DNA of 28,496 nt from JAURDE01 sp965365285 (lineage in GTDB: Bacteria; Bdellovibrionota; Bacteriovoracia; Bacteriovoracales; Bacteriovoracaceae). Below are positions 16,453 through 24,252 of the stretch, in pieces (within the stretch, counting starts at the first letter, position 1; each line of letters begins with the position of its first letter). The stretch spans positions 1-28,496 of the forward strand of contig CBDUBC010000027.1 of assembly GCA_965365285.1 (NCBI GenBank). The letters run 5' to 3'. The notes below the pieces were generated by a model. The model was not told the DNA's origin. It saw nothing but the letters and a program-made list of their open reading frames with translations, and ran no database searches. The position numbers and the translations under genes were made by a program.

Positions 16453-17211
16453 TTAGTAAATATAATTGTATAAAAATTGAATCATCTGGTCCGATTCATT
16501 TGAAAATAATAATTGGTCCTTGGGTTGAGTAGAAATTAAACTGGCGTTAAGATTGGGTAAAAGATTTTTATTAATTTTAAACATCCATTTTTTTTCTTTA
16601 AATTCATAGATTAAGCTTGTTTCTAAAATCTCAAAATCTTTAGAGGCAAAGAGGTTTATATGTCCTCTGGCGTCGATATAAAGTTCATTTTCAAAAAAGG
16701 GATTTTGGAGTCGAGCTGTCACAAAGCCTTCAAGTAAACGTGCATTTAATCGTAATTTAAAGTCAGGGACGATATTAATAGTACCACTCGGCTTTAGAGT
16801 TTCTCTCAACTCGGCAACTTTTTTGATTGTCGAATCTTCCTCAGACTCCCTTGCTGCTCTTGAGAGTTTGTAGTCACCATATTTAAGAAGGTGACGAAAT
16901 ATAAATTTTCTTTTTTCTTTTTCAGTAGGTAAGGGAATTTGTCCAGTAGATTCAAGATTCCACTGCTTGACATACTTTTCTTGTTCCTGCCAAGAAAGAA
17001 TCTGGTTTTTAACTCTTAAAAGGATTCCTTTTTCATCGTGAGCAAAAAAATCTTTATACCAAGTTTGCCAATTATAAGGCTCTACAGGTGAGAGCATTTC
17101 AAAAGGATCGTCTTGTTCCATTGAGGGGAAATGGTCATAGAAAAACGAGTAGTCCTGCTCATTTGCCATCAAATTTAAAGAGACGAATAGTAGGATAAAA
17201 TATTTAATCAT
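16453..17211 (-). CDS. Exported protein of unknown function
   Basis: I do not recognise this 252-residue protein. It has a signal peptide (MIKYFILLFVSLNLMA, cleavage likely before NEQ). The mature part is rich in aromatic and charged residues in its first half. The second half (about 140-250) seems beta-rich with alternating hydrophobic residues, as in small outer-membrane or periplasmic beta domains (LRLNARLLEGFVTARL near 157). There are no cysteines to form disulfides. AGAGGA lies five bases before the ATG, but both are contained in one arm of a 13-bp inverted repeat in the leader. It heads the operon with dedA and the EEP gene. Confidence 0.65.
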   Translation of the reverse strand: MIKYFILLFVSLNLMANEQDYSFFYDHFPSMEQDDPFEMLSPVEPYNWQTWYKDFFAHDEKGILLRVKNQILSWQEQEKYVKQWNLESTGQIPLPTEKEKRKFIFRHLLKYGDYKLSRAARESEEDSTIKKVAELRETLKPSGTINIVPDFKLRLNARLLEGFVTARLQNPFFENELYIDARGHINLFASKDFEILETSLIYEFKEKKWMFKINKNLLPNLNASLISTQPKDQLLFSNESDQMIQFLYNYIY

Positions 17212-17276
17212 TTGTTTCCTCTAATCATCTTATTTTATCAGTTATTAAAAATCATGATGTATCAGAGGAAACAAAT
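17210..17276 (-). promoter_or_regulatory. Leader hairpin covering the ribosome-binding site and start codon
   Basis: In the minus-strand leader, ATTTGTTTCCTCT (17276 to 17264) is the exact complement of AGAGGAAACAAAT (17222 to 17210). The second arm contains the Shine-Dalgarno AGAGGA and the first two bases of the ATG. ATGAT/ATCAT (17254-17258 with 17224-17228) can extend the stem past a small asymmetric bulge. The loop between the 13-bp arms is 41 bases. No U-tract follows, so it is not a plain terminator of hpf. A translation-control element (thermosensor, riboswitch-like or attenuator) is the natural reading. Confidence 0.6.
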
Positions 17277-17305
17277 TCAGCACAGGCAAGTGGAACACTC
17301 AGGAA

Positions 17306-17602
17306 TTATCTGTGGATTTTTTCCTTTTGCTTGCTATCTTCTTTTTCCATTTGTCGCTCTAGTTTTTCTACAGCATCATCAATAGTTTTATACATATTGT
17401 CCATCACTGCATGAGCGTGGAAGTTATGGTGAGCGACTTTAGCGTTGACCTCAGAAACGTGGTTATCTTTCTCAACAGAACAAATCCAATCGATTGAAAT
17501 CTCGCCACTAAAGAACTTGTTTAATCTTGCACATTTTTCGTTAATCTTCTCTTCAACAGCTGGGCTAGAGTCCATATGTCTAAATGAAATGTTGACCTTC
17601 AT
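17306..17602 (-). CDS. hpf: Ribosome hibernation promoting factor, short form
   Basis: A 98-residue HPF/YfiA-type protein that binds the 30S decoding region and idles or dimerises ribosomes in stationary phase. MKVNISFRHMDSSPAVEEKI and LNKFFSGEISIDW match the family's N-terminal beta-alpha-beta unit, and YKTIDDAVEKLERQ the second helix. The C-terminus is a short charged tail, with no long-HPF dimerisation domain. ATG 17602 is chosen because AAAGGAG precedes it at normal spacing. An upstream in-frame start would add 17 unrelated residues. It diverges from aapJ. Confidence 0.9.
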   Translation of the reverse strand: MKVNISFRHMDSSPAVEEKINEKCARLNKFFSGEISIDWICSVEKDNHVSEVNAKVAHHNFHAHAVMDNMYKTIDDAVEKLERQMEKEDSKQKEKIHR

Positions 17603-17634
17603 AGATCGCTCCTTTGGTTTTTTATTACGTCCTT

Positions 17635-17663
17635 TTATTAGCAGAAAATACAAAAAAAGTCAG
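17635..17663 (-). promoter_or_regulatory. Likely promoter of hpf
   Basis: On the minus strand CTGACT (17663-17658) is separated by exactly 17 bases from TAATAA (17640-17635), which is preceded by an extended -10 TGC. Transcription would start near 17628, giving a leader of about 26 bases with the Shine-Dalgarno. Confidence 0.4.
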
Positions 17664-17677
17664 GAAATACCATGACA

Positions 17678-17706
17678 TTGGTCAAATTAGACGAAAGGTT
17701 TACGAT
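17678..17706 (+). promoter_or_regulatory. Possible promoter of aapJQMP
   Basis: TTGGTC (17678-17683), a 17-base spacer and TACGAT (17701-17706) lie 50-80 bases before aapJ and give a leader of about 46 bases. The match to consensus is moderate. It is the best-placed candidate in the 156-base divergent region. Confidence 0.3.
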
Positions 17707-17758
17707 TCTAGTAATTGTCTTTAGACTGAACTAATTCAAATACTTACTAGGATTTACG

Positions 17759-18787
17759 ATGAAAAATTTATTGCTCGCTTCATTGACGCTATTCTCCATC
17801 TCCTTAAATATCCAAGCTAAGATAAAAGGAAACACCAAAACAACTCTAGACAGTGTGAAAGCTAAAGGTTTTGTGCGGTGTGGTGTTAGTGCTGGTCTAG
17901 CTGGTTTTAGTTCCATTGATAGTAAAGGGGAGTGGGAAGGGCTTGATGTTGATGTTTGTCGAGCTGTCGCGGCTGCTATTTTTGGAGACCCTAAAAAAGT
18001 AAAATTTACACCTTTATCTGCTCAACAAAGGTTTGTGGCCCTTCAATCGGGTGAAGTTGATATCCTTTCGAGAGTCACGACTAGAACTTTATCAAGAGAT
18101 ACTTCTCTGGGATTGAACTTTGCCCCTATTACTTATTACGATGGACAAGGTTTTATGGTTCGAAAAAAAGACGGAATTAAAAGTGTTCACGAACTTAGTG
18201 GAGCATCTGTTTGCACTCAGCAAGGGACGACCACCGAACTTAATGTTGCTGATTTCTTTAGAGCAAACAAAATGAAATTTAAACCTGTCGTATTTGAGAG
18301 TAATGATGAAGTCACTCAGGCTTTTATTAAGGGACGATGTGATGTTTATTCTACTGACTCTTCAGGGCTAGCTTCAGAAAGATCAAAAGTTAAAAATCCT
18401 GATGACTATATCATTCTTCCTGAAATCATTTCTAAAGAGCCACTTGGACCAGTTGTCCGTCACGGTGATGATCAATGGTTTGATGTCGTCACTTACTCTG
18501 TATTTGCTCTTTTTGAAGGAGAGGAGCTAGGTCTTACCTCAAAAAATATTGATACTTTTATGAAATCAACAGATCCAAAAGTAACAAGATTTTTAGGAAC
18601 TAATCCTGGTAATGGAGCCGCTCTTGGGCTTGATGAAAAATGGTCTTATAACATCATTAAATCTGTTGGTAACTATGCTGAAATTTTCGATCGAAATGTT
18701 GGAAAAGATAGTCCACTGAAACTTGAAAGAGGGTTAAATGCTTCCTGGAAAAATGGAGGCCTTCACTATTCACCTCCTTTCAAATAA
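17759..18787 (+). CDS. aapJ: General L-amino acid ABC transporter, periplasmic binding protein
   Basis: Binds polar and general L-amino acids in the periplasm for the AapQMP permease. The signal peptide is MKNLLLASLTLFSISLNIQA. The mature protein follows AapJ closely: LDSVKAKGFVRCGVSAGLAG, GLDVDVCRAVAAAIFGD, RFVALQSGEVDILSRVTTRT, CDVYSTDSSGLASER and the C-terminal GLNASWKNGGLHYSPPFK. Its 342 residues are typical. AGGATTTACG precedes the ATG. It is first in a complete aapJQMP operon, so amino acids, a major food of predatory or proteolytic bacteria, are likely imported here. Confidence 0.93.
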   Translation: MKNLLLASLTLFSISLNIQAKIKGNTKTTLDSVKAKGFVRCGVSAGLAGFSSIDSKGEWEGLDVDVCRAVAAAIFGDPKKVKFTPLSAQQRFVALQSGEVDILSRVTTRTLSRDTSLGLNFAPITYYDGQGFMVRKKDGIKSVHELSGASVCTQQGTTTELNVADFFRANKMKFKPVVFESNDEVTQAFIKGRCDVYSTDSSGLASERSKVKNPDDYIILPEIISKEPLGPVVRHGDDQWFDVVTYSVFALFEGEELGLTSKNIDTFMKSTDPKVTRFLGTNPGNGAALGLDEKWSYNIIKSVGNYAEIFDRNVGKDSPLKLERGLNASWKNGGLHYSPPFK

Positions 18788-18796
18788 GGGTTCATT

Positions 18797-19951
18797 TTGT
18801 TTAGTTCGCTGCTTCGAGATGCTCAAAAAAGGGCCATTATCATCCAGATTTTGGCCATTACGATATTATTTTCTATTGGAAATTATCTTTATTCTAATGT
18901 CAGACTAAACCTAGAAAAGCAAAATATCGCCACTGGATTTGATTTTTTTGCAAAAGAGGCAGGTTATGAAATTGCAGAATCTCTCATAGACTACAGCTCT
19001 AGAGATACTTATCTAAAGGCCCTAGTAGTTGGAGCACTCAATACCATCAAGGTAAGTTTTATTGGAAATATTTTTGCCATTCTTTTAGGTGTCTTTATTG
19101 GGATCATGAGGCTCTCACCAAACTGGTTATTGGCAAAGATTTCTAAAATCTATGTTGAAGTCATAAGAAATATACCTCTTTTGTTACAACTTTACTTTGT
19201 CTATGCCATTTTTGTTGATGTTTTTCCAAGTGTTAGGCAAGCCCTTAATCCTATCTATGGAGTTTATCTCTCTAATAGGGGTGTTGTCTTTCCCGCCATA
19301 TCAGAACACGTCGCTAACAAATGGATTATAATTGCCCATCTATTTGGTTTATTTGCCTCCATCTATTGGGTGAAGCGATGTAATCGTCTTTTTGAACTTA
19401 CTGGTGAGATGAAAGGGCGACTTCTTCCTTCCCTAGGGTTTATATTTCTTCCTCCCATTATCATATGGGCACTTTTTGGATTTCCCCTTACCTGGAATAT
19501 CCCTGAGCTCTCTGGTTTTAACTTTTCTGGTGGAATGACAATTAGTCCTGAATTTACTTCTTTACTCGTAGGACTTGTTCTTTATACCTCTGCTTTTAAT
19601 GCAGAAATTGTCCGGTCGGGAATTAACTCGGTAGACAAGGGGCAAATTGAAGCTGCTAAAGCTCTTGGTTTAAAACCAAATCTGACTTTAAGCCTAGTCG
19701 TTCTTCCTCAGGCGCTAAGAGTGATTATACCTCCGCTAACTTCCCAGGTTCTTAATCTTACAAAGAATAGCTCTCTTGCTGTAGCAATTGCTTATCCTGA
19801 TTTTTTGAACGTATCTAATACTGCACTTAACCAAACAGGTCAGGCGATAGAGCTCATATCTTTAATCATTATAGTTTATTTAAGTTTTAGCTTAATCTCC
19901 TCTCTTTTTATGAATTGGTATAACAAAAAAATAGCGTTGGTAGAGAGATGA
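18797..19951 (+). CDS. aapQ: General L-amino acid ABC transporter, permease AapQ
   Basis: Inner-membrane permease, 384 residues, with about eight membrane segments. It carries the long periplasmic insertion typical of AapQ and the EAA loop EAAKALGLKPNLTLSLVVLP that docks to AapP. The start is TTG at 18797, with AAGGG six bases upstream. A stop at 18785 rules out an earlier start and the next in-frame ATG is far inside the first membrane domain, so the TTG start is well supported. The gap to aapJ is nine bases, and it overlaps aapM by ATGA. Confidence 0.92.
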   Translation: MFSSLLRDAQKRAIIIQILAITILFSIGNYLYSNVRLNLEKQNIATGFDFFAKEAGYEIAESLIDYSSRDTYLKALVVGALNTIKVSFIGNIFAILLGVFIGIMRLSPNWLLAKISKIYVEVIRNIPLLLQLYFVYAIFVDVFPSVRQALNPIYGVYLSNRGVVFPAISEHVANKWIIIAHLFGLFASIYWVKRCNRLFELTGEMKGRLLPSLGFIFLPPIIIWALFGFPLTWNIPELSGFNFSGGMTISPEFTSLLVGLVLYTSAFNAEIVRSGINSVDKGQIEAAKALGLKPNLTLSLVVLPQALRVIIPPLTSQVLNLTKNSSLAVAIAYPDFLNVSNTALNQTGQAIELISLIIIVYLSFSLISSLFMNWYNKKIALVER

Positions 19952-20994
19952 CTTCATCAATAGAATGGTTAAAAAAGAATCTGTTTAATGGTTGGGTGAA
20001 TTCCATCATCTCAATTGTTTGTCTTCTTCTTATTGTTAAGTTTGGATATGGTCTGATTGAATGGCTTGTTATCGATAGTGTTTGGAATGGAACCTCTCAA
20101 ACATGCCGACAAGCTGAAGGGGCATGCCTTGTCTTTTTAAAAGAAAAATTTACCTTTATTCTGTTTGGTTTCTTTCCTCGAGAAATCCTGTGGCGTCCTA
20201 TTTTTTGTGTTCTTCTTTTTTGCACTCTTCTCTTTGCCACGACTCAACAACGTTTCTGGGGGAAAAAGCTCGTTTATTCATGGCTGATCAGCTTTTTTAT
20301 TTTCGCTCTTTTAATGAAAGGCGGAGTGTTTGGTTTCCAGGCAGTGGACTCTGAACAATGGGGTGGTTTACCACTTACTTTAATGTTGGCCACGGTTGGG
20401 TTGATTTTTAGCTACCCACTCGGAATATTTCTGGCACTAGGAAGAAGATCGGAGATGCCAATTATCAAATCTTTTAGTGTGATTTATATTGAAATTATTC
20501 GAGGTGTTCCCCTCATTTCTGTTTTATTTATGTCTTCCGTAATGTTTCCTCTCTTTCTTCCGGAAGGTCTTGTTTTCAATAAAATCCTAAGGGCACAAGT
20601 TGCCATCATTATGTTTATTTCGGCTTACATGGCAGAAGTTGTGCGTGGAGGACTTCAGGCTATTCCAAAAGGACAATTTGAAGCTGCTCAGGCCCTAGGG
20701 CTTAATTACTGGCAGTCTATGATTAAAATTATTTTACCTCAGGCCTTAAGACTTGTAATTCCACCAACCGTTAATACCGCTATTGGAATGTTTAAAGATA
20801 CTTCCTTAGTGATTATTATTGCCTTATTTGATCTTATGTACACAACCAAATCCTCATTACAGGACCCTAATTGGCTAGGTTTTACTCTTGAGGCCTACGT
20901 ATTTGTTGCCTGTATCTATTTTATATTTTGTTATTCGATGTCGCGGTTCAGTCAACGGCTTGAAGCTGACATTAAATCAAGACAGGAGCATTAA
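19948..20994 (+). CDS. aapM: General L-amino acid ABC transporter, permease AapM
   Basis: Second permease of the importer, 348 residues, with several N-terminal membrane segments and a C-terminal permease domain. EAAQALGLNYWQSMIKIILP is the EAA loop, followed by PPTVNTAIGMFKDTSLVIII. Residues 40-75 hold a short extracytoplasmic loop with two cysteines (CRQAEGAC), as seen in AapM. Translation is coupled to aapQ by the four-base overlap. Together with AapQ it forms the heterodimeric pore. Confidence 0.92.
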   Translation: MTSSIEWLKKNLFNGWVNSIISIVCLLLIVKFGYGLIEWLVIDSVWNGTSQTCRQAEGACLVFLKEKFTFILFGFFPREILWRPIFCVLLFCTLLFATTQQRFWGKKLVYSWLISFFIFALLMKGGVFGFQAVDSEQWGGLPLTLMLATVGLIFSYPLGIFLALGRRSEMPIIKSFSVIYIEIIRGVPLISVLFMSSVMFPLFLPEGLVFNKILRAQVAIIMFISAYMAEVVRGGLQAIPKGQFEAAQALGLNYWQSMIKIILPQALRLVIPPTVNTAIGMFKDTSLVIIIALFDLMYTTKSSLQDPNWLGFTLEAYVFVACIYFIFCYSMSRFSQRLEADIKSRQEH

Positions 20995-20996
20995 AA

Positions 20997-21734
20997 ATGG
21001 CAGATCCTATTATTAAAATTCAAGATTTAAATAAATGGTATGGTCAGTTTCATGTCTTAAAGGATGTGAATCTCAATGTTTCAAAGTCGGAAAAGATTGT
21101 TATCTGTGGACCTTCTGGATCCGGTAAATCGACTCTTATTCGTTGTATTAATCGTCTTGAGGTTCATCAAAAAGGAATCATTAATGTCGATGGGATAGAG
21201 CTTTCTGATGATGTTAAAAATCTTGAAACAGTTCGCAGAGAAGTCGGAATGGTATTTCAGCATTTTAACCTTTTCCCTCATCTTACTATTCTTGAAAATC
21301 TCACTCTTGCCCCAAGGTGGGTAAGAAAGATGAATAAAAAAGAAGCCGTGGATTTAGCTATGCACTATCTCGATCGTGTTCAAATCTCAGAGCAGGCCCA
21401 TAAGTATCCTGGGCAACTCTCTGGAGGGCAACAACAAAGGGTGGCGATTGCTCGTTCTCTCTGCATGAAACCTAAGATTATGCTCTTTGATGAGCCCACC
21501 TCGGCCCTTGATCCTGAAATGGTCAAAGAAGTTCTTGATGTCATGATGTCTCTTGCAGAGGAGGGAATGACGATGCTCTGTGTGACTCATGAAATGGGCT
21601 TTGCTAAATCAGTTGCTGATCGAGTTATCTTTATGGATGCAGGAATGATTGTTGAAGAAAATAACCCTGAAGAATTTTTTAGCAATCCAAAGCATGAAAG
21701 AACTAAAGAGTTTCTTGGTCAAATACTACATTAG
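20997..21734 (+). CDS. aapP: General L-amino acid ABC transporter, ATP-binding protein AapP
   Basis: The ATPase of the importer, 245 residues. Walker A is GPSGSGKST (38-46), signature LSGGQ (141-145), Walker B IMLFDEP with D165/E166, and the switch H198 (VTHEM). Very close to AapP/GlnQ-type polar amino-acid ATPases. ACAGGAG precedes the ATG two bases after the aapM stop. The gene ends one base from the stop of the convergent coiled-coil gene, leaving no room for a terminator. Confidence 0.94.
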   Translation: MADPIIKIQDLNKWYGQFHVLKDVNLNVSKSEKIVICGPSGSGKSTLIRCINRLEVHQKGIINVDGIELSDDVKNLETVRREVGMVFQHFNLFPHLTILENLTLAPRWVRKMNKKEAVDLAMHYLDRVQISEQAHKYPGQLSGGQQQRVAIARSLCMKPKIMLFDEPTSALDPEMVKEVLDVMMSLAEEGMTMLCVTHEMGFAKSVADRVIFMDAGMIVEENNPEEFFSNPKHERTKEFLGQILH

Positions 21735-21735
21735 A

Positions 21736-22836
21736 CTATTTAGAGACAACTCGAACTCCAACGCTATCTGCTTTTTGCTCATCAAGTCGTGTTTGTAGAG
21801 TTCGAAGTCTATGATCGTAATACTCTTTAGTAGCATCAATTTCTAGTTGATGAGAGAGCTTTTGATTTCGATTTATCGTTGTGAGCTCTCTAACTTTAGT
21901 GTCATATTCTTCTTTATTATTTTTGTTAATGGTCTCAATTTCAGCATTATATCGATTAATGATGTCATCAACTTGTTTTTGGTGTCTCATGCTGATTTCA
22001 TGAAGCTGGGCCTCGAATTCTCTTCTCTGATCATTGAGCTTGACTTGGTTTATGACATCTCTTTCTTGGATAGTTTTTTTCATTTCACTTCTTTCTCGAT
22101 CAAGTATTTCATCTTTAAGCTTTAGCTTTTCACTAAGCTCTTTTGTAAACTTTTCACTAAGTTTTTTACCCATGGTGTTCATCCTAAAGAGGAGAGTCTC
22201 AATCTGATTGTCCTTTGCACGAAGCCTGCTTTCATAGTTTTCAATGATATCTTCGGTCTTTTGACCATAGGCATTTTGAAGATTAACGGCCTGTTCTTCA
22301 AGTTGCTTATCTGTACTCCTAACTATTTGTTCTTTTTCTACCGCAAGATCTTTTTGTAGTTGTTCGACGGCAACGGAATTTTTCTCATTAATTTCTTCAA
22401 TCTTTTGGTTGTAAAATTTTTCCTTTGTCTCAAGGTTTCTATTAACTTGCTGAAGTTTTACCGCGGGAACGGTGTCTTGAGTTTGCTCATAAGCATTACG
22501 AACTTTTTGAAGCTCTCTTCGATGAGCTGCTGTTGCAATTTGTTGGTCTTTACTGTGATTGAATTGCTTTTCTTTTAATTGGTCTGTGAGAATATTGGTT
22601 TGCTTATCAAGTTCCTGATGTTGTCTTTTTTGATCATCGCTTAACTTAACAATATAGTCTTTTTGAAGGTCTCTATTCTGACGAATTTTTTCTTGCTTGA
22701 GCTCTTCATAATTGGACTCTGATTTAATTTTTTGTTCATTGATCTCTTTTCTGTGATTGGCCTTTGCTTCATCAAGATTGTCTTGATAATTTTTTCTATT
22801 TCGCGCAAGAGCTACATTGTAATTTTGTACATCCAT
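21736..22836 (-). CDS. Long coiled-coil protein of unknown function
   Basis: 366 residues, almost wholly predicted coiled coil, very rich in Glu, Lys, Gln, Asn and Arg, with heptad-like spacing from about residue 10 to 350. Two breaks are visible, at TQDTVPAVKL (about 118-127) and at the C-terminal GVRVVSK. No signal peptide or membrane segment is seen, so it is cytoplasmic. There is no cysteine except none visible near the helices, and no known enzymatic motif. AGGACCAC upstream is a modest ribosome-binding site. It stands alone as a transcription unit. A cytoskeletal or scaffold role is a guess from shape only. Confidence 0.7.
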   Translation of the reverse strand: MDVQNYNVALARNRKNYQDNLDEAKANHRKEINEQKIKSESNYEELKQEKIRQNRDLQKDYIVKLSDDQKRQHQELDKQTNILTDQLKEKQFNHSKDQQIATAAHRRELQKVRNAYEQTQDTVPAVKLQQVNRNLETKEKFYNQKIEEINEKNSVAVEQLQKDLAVEKEQIVRSTDKQLEEQAVNLQNAYGQKTEDIIENYESRLRAKDNQIETLLFRMNTMGKKLSEKFTKELSEKLKLKDEILDRERSEMKKTIQERDVINQVKLNDQRREFEAQLHEISMRHQKQVDDIINRYNAEIETINKNNKEEYDTKVRELTTINRNQKLSHQLEIDATKEYYDHRLRTLQTRLDEQKADSVGVRVVSK

Positions 22837-22944
22837 AAAAGTGGTCCTAATTTTTAGTCAAATATAACAACACCCTCTTTATTGTACCTTAAAGAATGAT
22901 GCTTTGAATCATGGAGATATTTTCCCTTGGTAGGAAGATTTTGC

Positions 22945-23541
22945 CTAACGAAGCGAGTAGAGATGAACGATTCGATTGTGATTTTTTGAGTAATGAAGCT
23001 CTTGTTTATAAAAACCCATCATCTCAAAAACGAAGCCACGAAGAGGATTTACGTAAACAAAAAGGTCTTGATTGGTGATTTTGTTCGACTCCAAAAAGGT
23101 CTTAAGAATATAGGAATCAAATGGATTATAGAGGAAATATAAATTTTTTCCTGATGGAGGTTCAAAGCTTAATGCATCCATACAATAAAGCTGTGCCCTA
23201 ATATGTCTGGTATTCTTTTTAGCGAGCTCAATTATATTAGACCCTATGTCAACACCGATCAGCGTTTTAAAGGAGAGTTCATTTGCGTAAACCAAAACCC
23301 TCCCTAATCCACAACCAATATCAATAAAATTATATTCTGAATGAGAAATCTTGAGCTTTTTTTTAAAGATTACATCAAGGAGTCTGTATCGAGTGGACTG
23401 ACAAGGCTTTGCGTGAATGAGACTCTCGGACCTCGTCTCTATATGGGTAAGGTCAAGGTATTGGGTTGTCTGGATATTTCGTTTATGATCTTGAATAAGA
23501 TCCCATAAATGATCATAAACATTGATAACACTTGATATGAT
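22945..23541 (-). CDS. SAM-dependent methyltransferase-like protein with non-canonical start
   Basis: About 198 residues of class I methyltransferase. Motif I is FIDIGCGLGRVL, motif II-like LIGVDIGSNIIELAKKN, followed by ALSFEPP and LYFLYNPFDSYIL, with a preceding STRYRLLDVIF block as in small bacterial methyltransferases of this type. The frame is open from a TAA at 23554-23556 to TAG 22945. The stretch before motif I contains no ATG, GTG or TTG. A TTG at 23295 lies inside motif I and would remove the SAM site. A strong AAAGGAG (23555-23549) sits seven bases before ATC (23541) and ten before ATA (23538), either of which may be the start. A T8 run at 23357-23364 could allow slippage. A decayed gene is the alternative. 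Confidence 0.6.
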   Translation of the reverse strand: MISSVINVYDHLWDLIQDHKRNIQTTQYLDLTHIETRSESLIHAKPCQSTRYRLLDVIFKKKLKISHSEYNFIDIGCGLGRVLVYANELSFKTLIGVDIGSNIIELAKKNTRHIRAQLYCMDALSFEPPSGKNLYFLYNPFDSYILKTFLESNKITNQDLFVYVNPLRGFVFEMMGFYKQELHYSKNHNRIVHLYSLR

Positions 23542-23567
23542 CTCTCTTCTCCTTTAAAATTTAGACC

Positions 23568-23575
23568 ATTATAAT
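23568..23575. promoter_or_regulatory. Symmetric bidirectional -10 element
   Basis: ATTATAAT is its own reverse complement and contains TATAAT on both strands (23570-23575 plus, 23573-23568 minus). It lies between the divergent methyltransferase-like gene and the Lys-rich gene. Starts would fall near 23561 on minus, just ahead of the AAAGGAG, and near 23582 on plus, eight bases before the ATG. The -35 regions are weak. Confidence 0.4.
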
Positions 23576-23589
23576 ATAAATTAACGCTT

Positions 23590-23916
23590 ATGGCCCTTAA
23601 TCTAGACGATATTAACAAACAAAAGAAAACCTTTTCTAATAAGAAAAGCTCTTCTGATGAAAAAGAGGTCTCCAAGAAGAGACCTTGGAAAGACTTTGAA
23701 AAAGAAGAAGATCTTCTAGATCTTGTCACCGCTCGTCCATCTAAAAAGAAAACCATAGCGAAAGACTTCAAAAAGCATGCTCTTACCGAAGAAGATAAAG
23801 TAAAAAGAAATCAGAAGAAAAAAGAGCTGGAAGAAAACAAAAAGAGAGGAATATCCTCAGAGCTCCAATTAAAAATTAAAAAGATCTCCAAGGAATTCTT
23901 CTCCGATATTAATTGA
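23590..23916 (+). CDS. Small lysine-rich hypothetical protein
   Basis: I do not recognise this 108-residue protein. It is highly charged (Lys and Glu dominate), with no signal peptide, membrane segment or cysteine. The N-terminal third is likely disordered (Ser/Lys/Glu-rich), and the C-terminal half is predicted helical (TEEDKVKRNQKKKELEENKK). No Shine-Dalgarno precedes the ATG. A TATAAT ends 14 bases upstream, so the leader would be about eight bases. Its stop is directly followed by the stop of the convergent small exported protein. A ribosome- or nucleic-acid-binding role is possible from composition only. Confidence 0.55.
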   Translation: MALNLDDINKQKKTFSNKKSSSDEKEVSKKRPWKDFEKEEDLLDLVTARPSKKKTIAKDFKKHALTEEDKVKRNQKKKELEENKKRGISSELQLKIKKISKEFFSDIN

Positions 23917-24252
23917 TTATTTAATAATAACCGCCTCGAATGCCTTATTTGAAATTGTTTTATTTCTTAATTTAAGGGCCTTAATATTTTCAATAAAACG
24001 ATCTTGCTCGCTCTTAAATTCCAACTCAACCACATCTTCCATCTTTACCAATTCTTTTTTGGTTAGGATCATTCTGAGCTTATCGACATCCAATTTTTTG
24101 CCAACCCAGGTCCATTCCCCGTCAAGAACTTTATAACCCTGATAACCTAGATCTTCGACACTTGTATCGTAACGATCAAGGACCGCATGAATTCCACGTG
24201 CCTGTAAAAGACCAGAACTTAGTATTAAAAAAGTAACTATTAAAAATTTCAT
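23917..24252 (-). CDS. Small exported protein of unknown function
   Basis: 111 residues with a clear signal peptide (MKFLIVTFLILSSGLLQA, then RGI). The mature part of about 93 residues has a short aromatic segment (GEWTWVG) and a charged helical C-terminus. There are no cysteines, and no lipobox. It overlaps the upstream regulator gene by ATGA, so the two are one transcript, and the protein may be the regulator's partner or simply co-expressed. Family not recognised. Confidence 0.6.
   Translation of the reverse strand: MKFLIVTFLILSSGLLQARGIHAVLDRYDTSVEDLGYQGYKVLDGEWTWVGKKLDVDKLRMILTKKELVKMEDVVELEFKSEQDRFIENIKALKLRNKTISNKAFEAVIIK

Noticed and set aside
22897..22915. Weak ATGAT/ATCAT hairpin after the methyltransferase-like gene as terminator
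   Set aside because: Only a 5-bp A+T stem and a short T run. Not strong enough to list.
23439..23771. 110-codon minus-strand frame across the divergent promoter
   Set aside because: It overlaps the Lys-rich gene antisense and the methyltransferase frame. The protein has no coding features.
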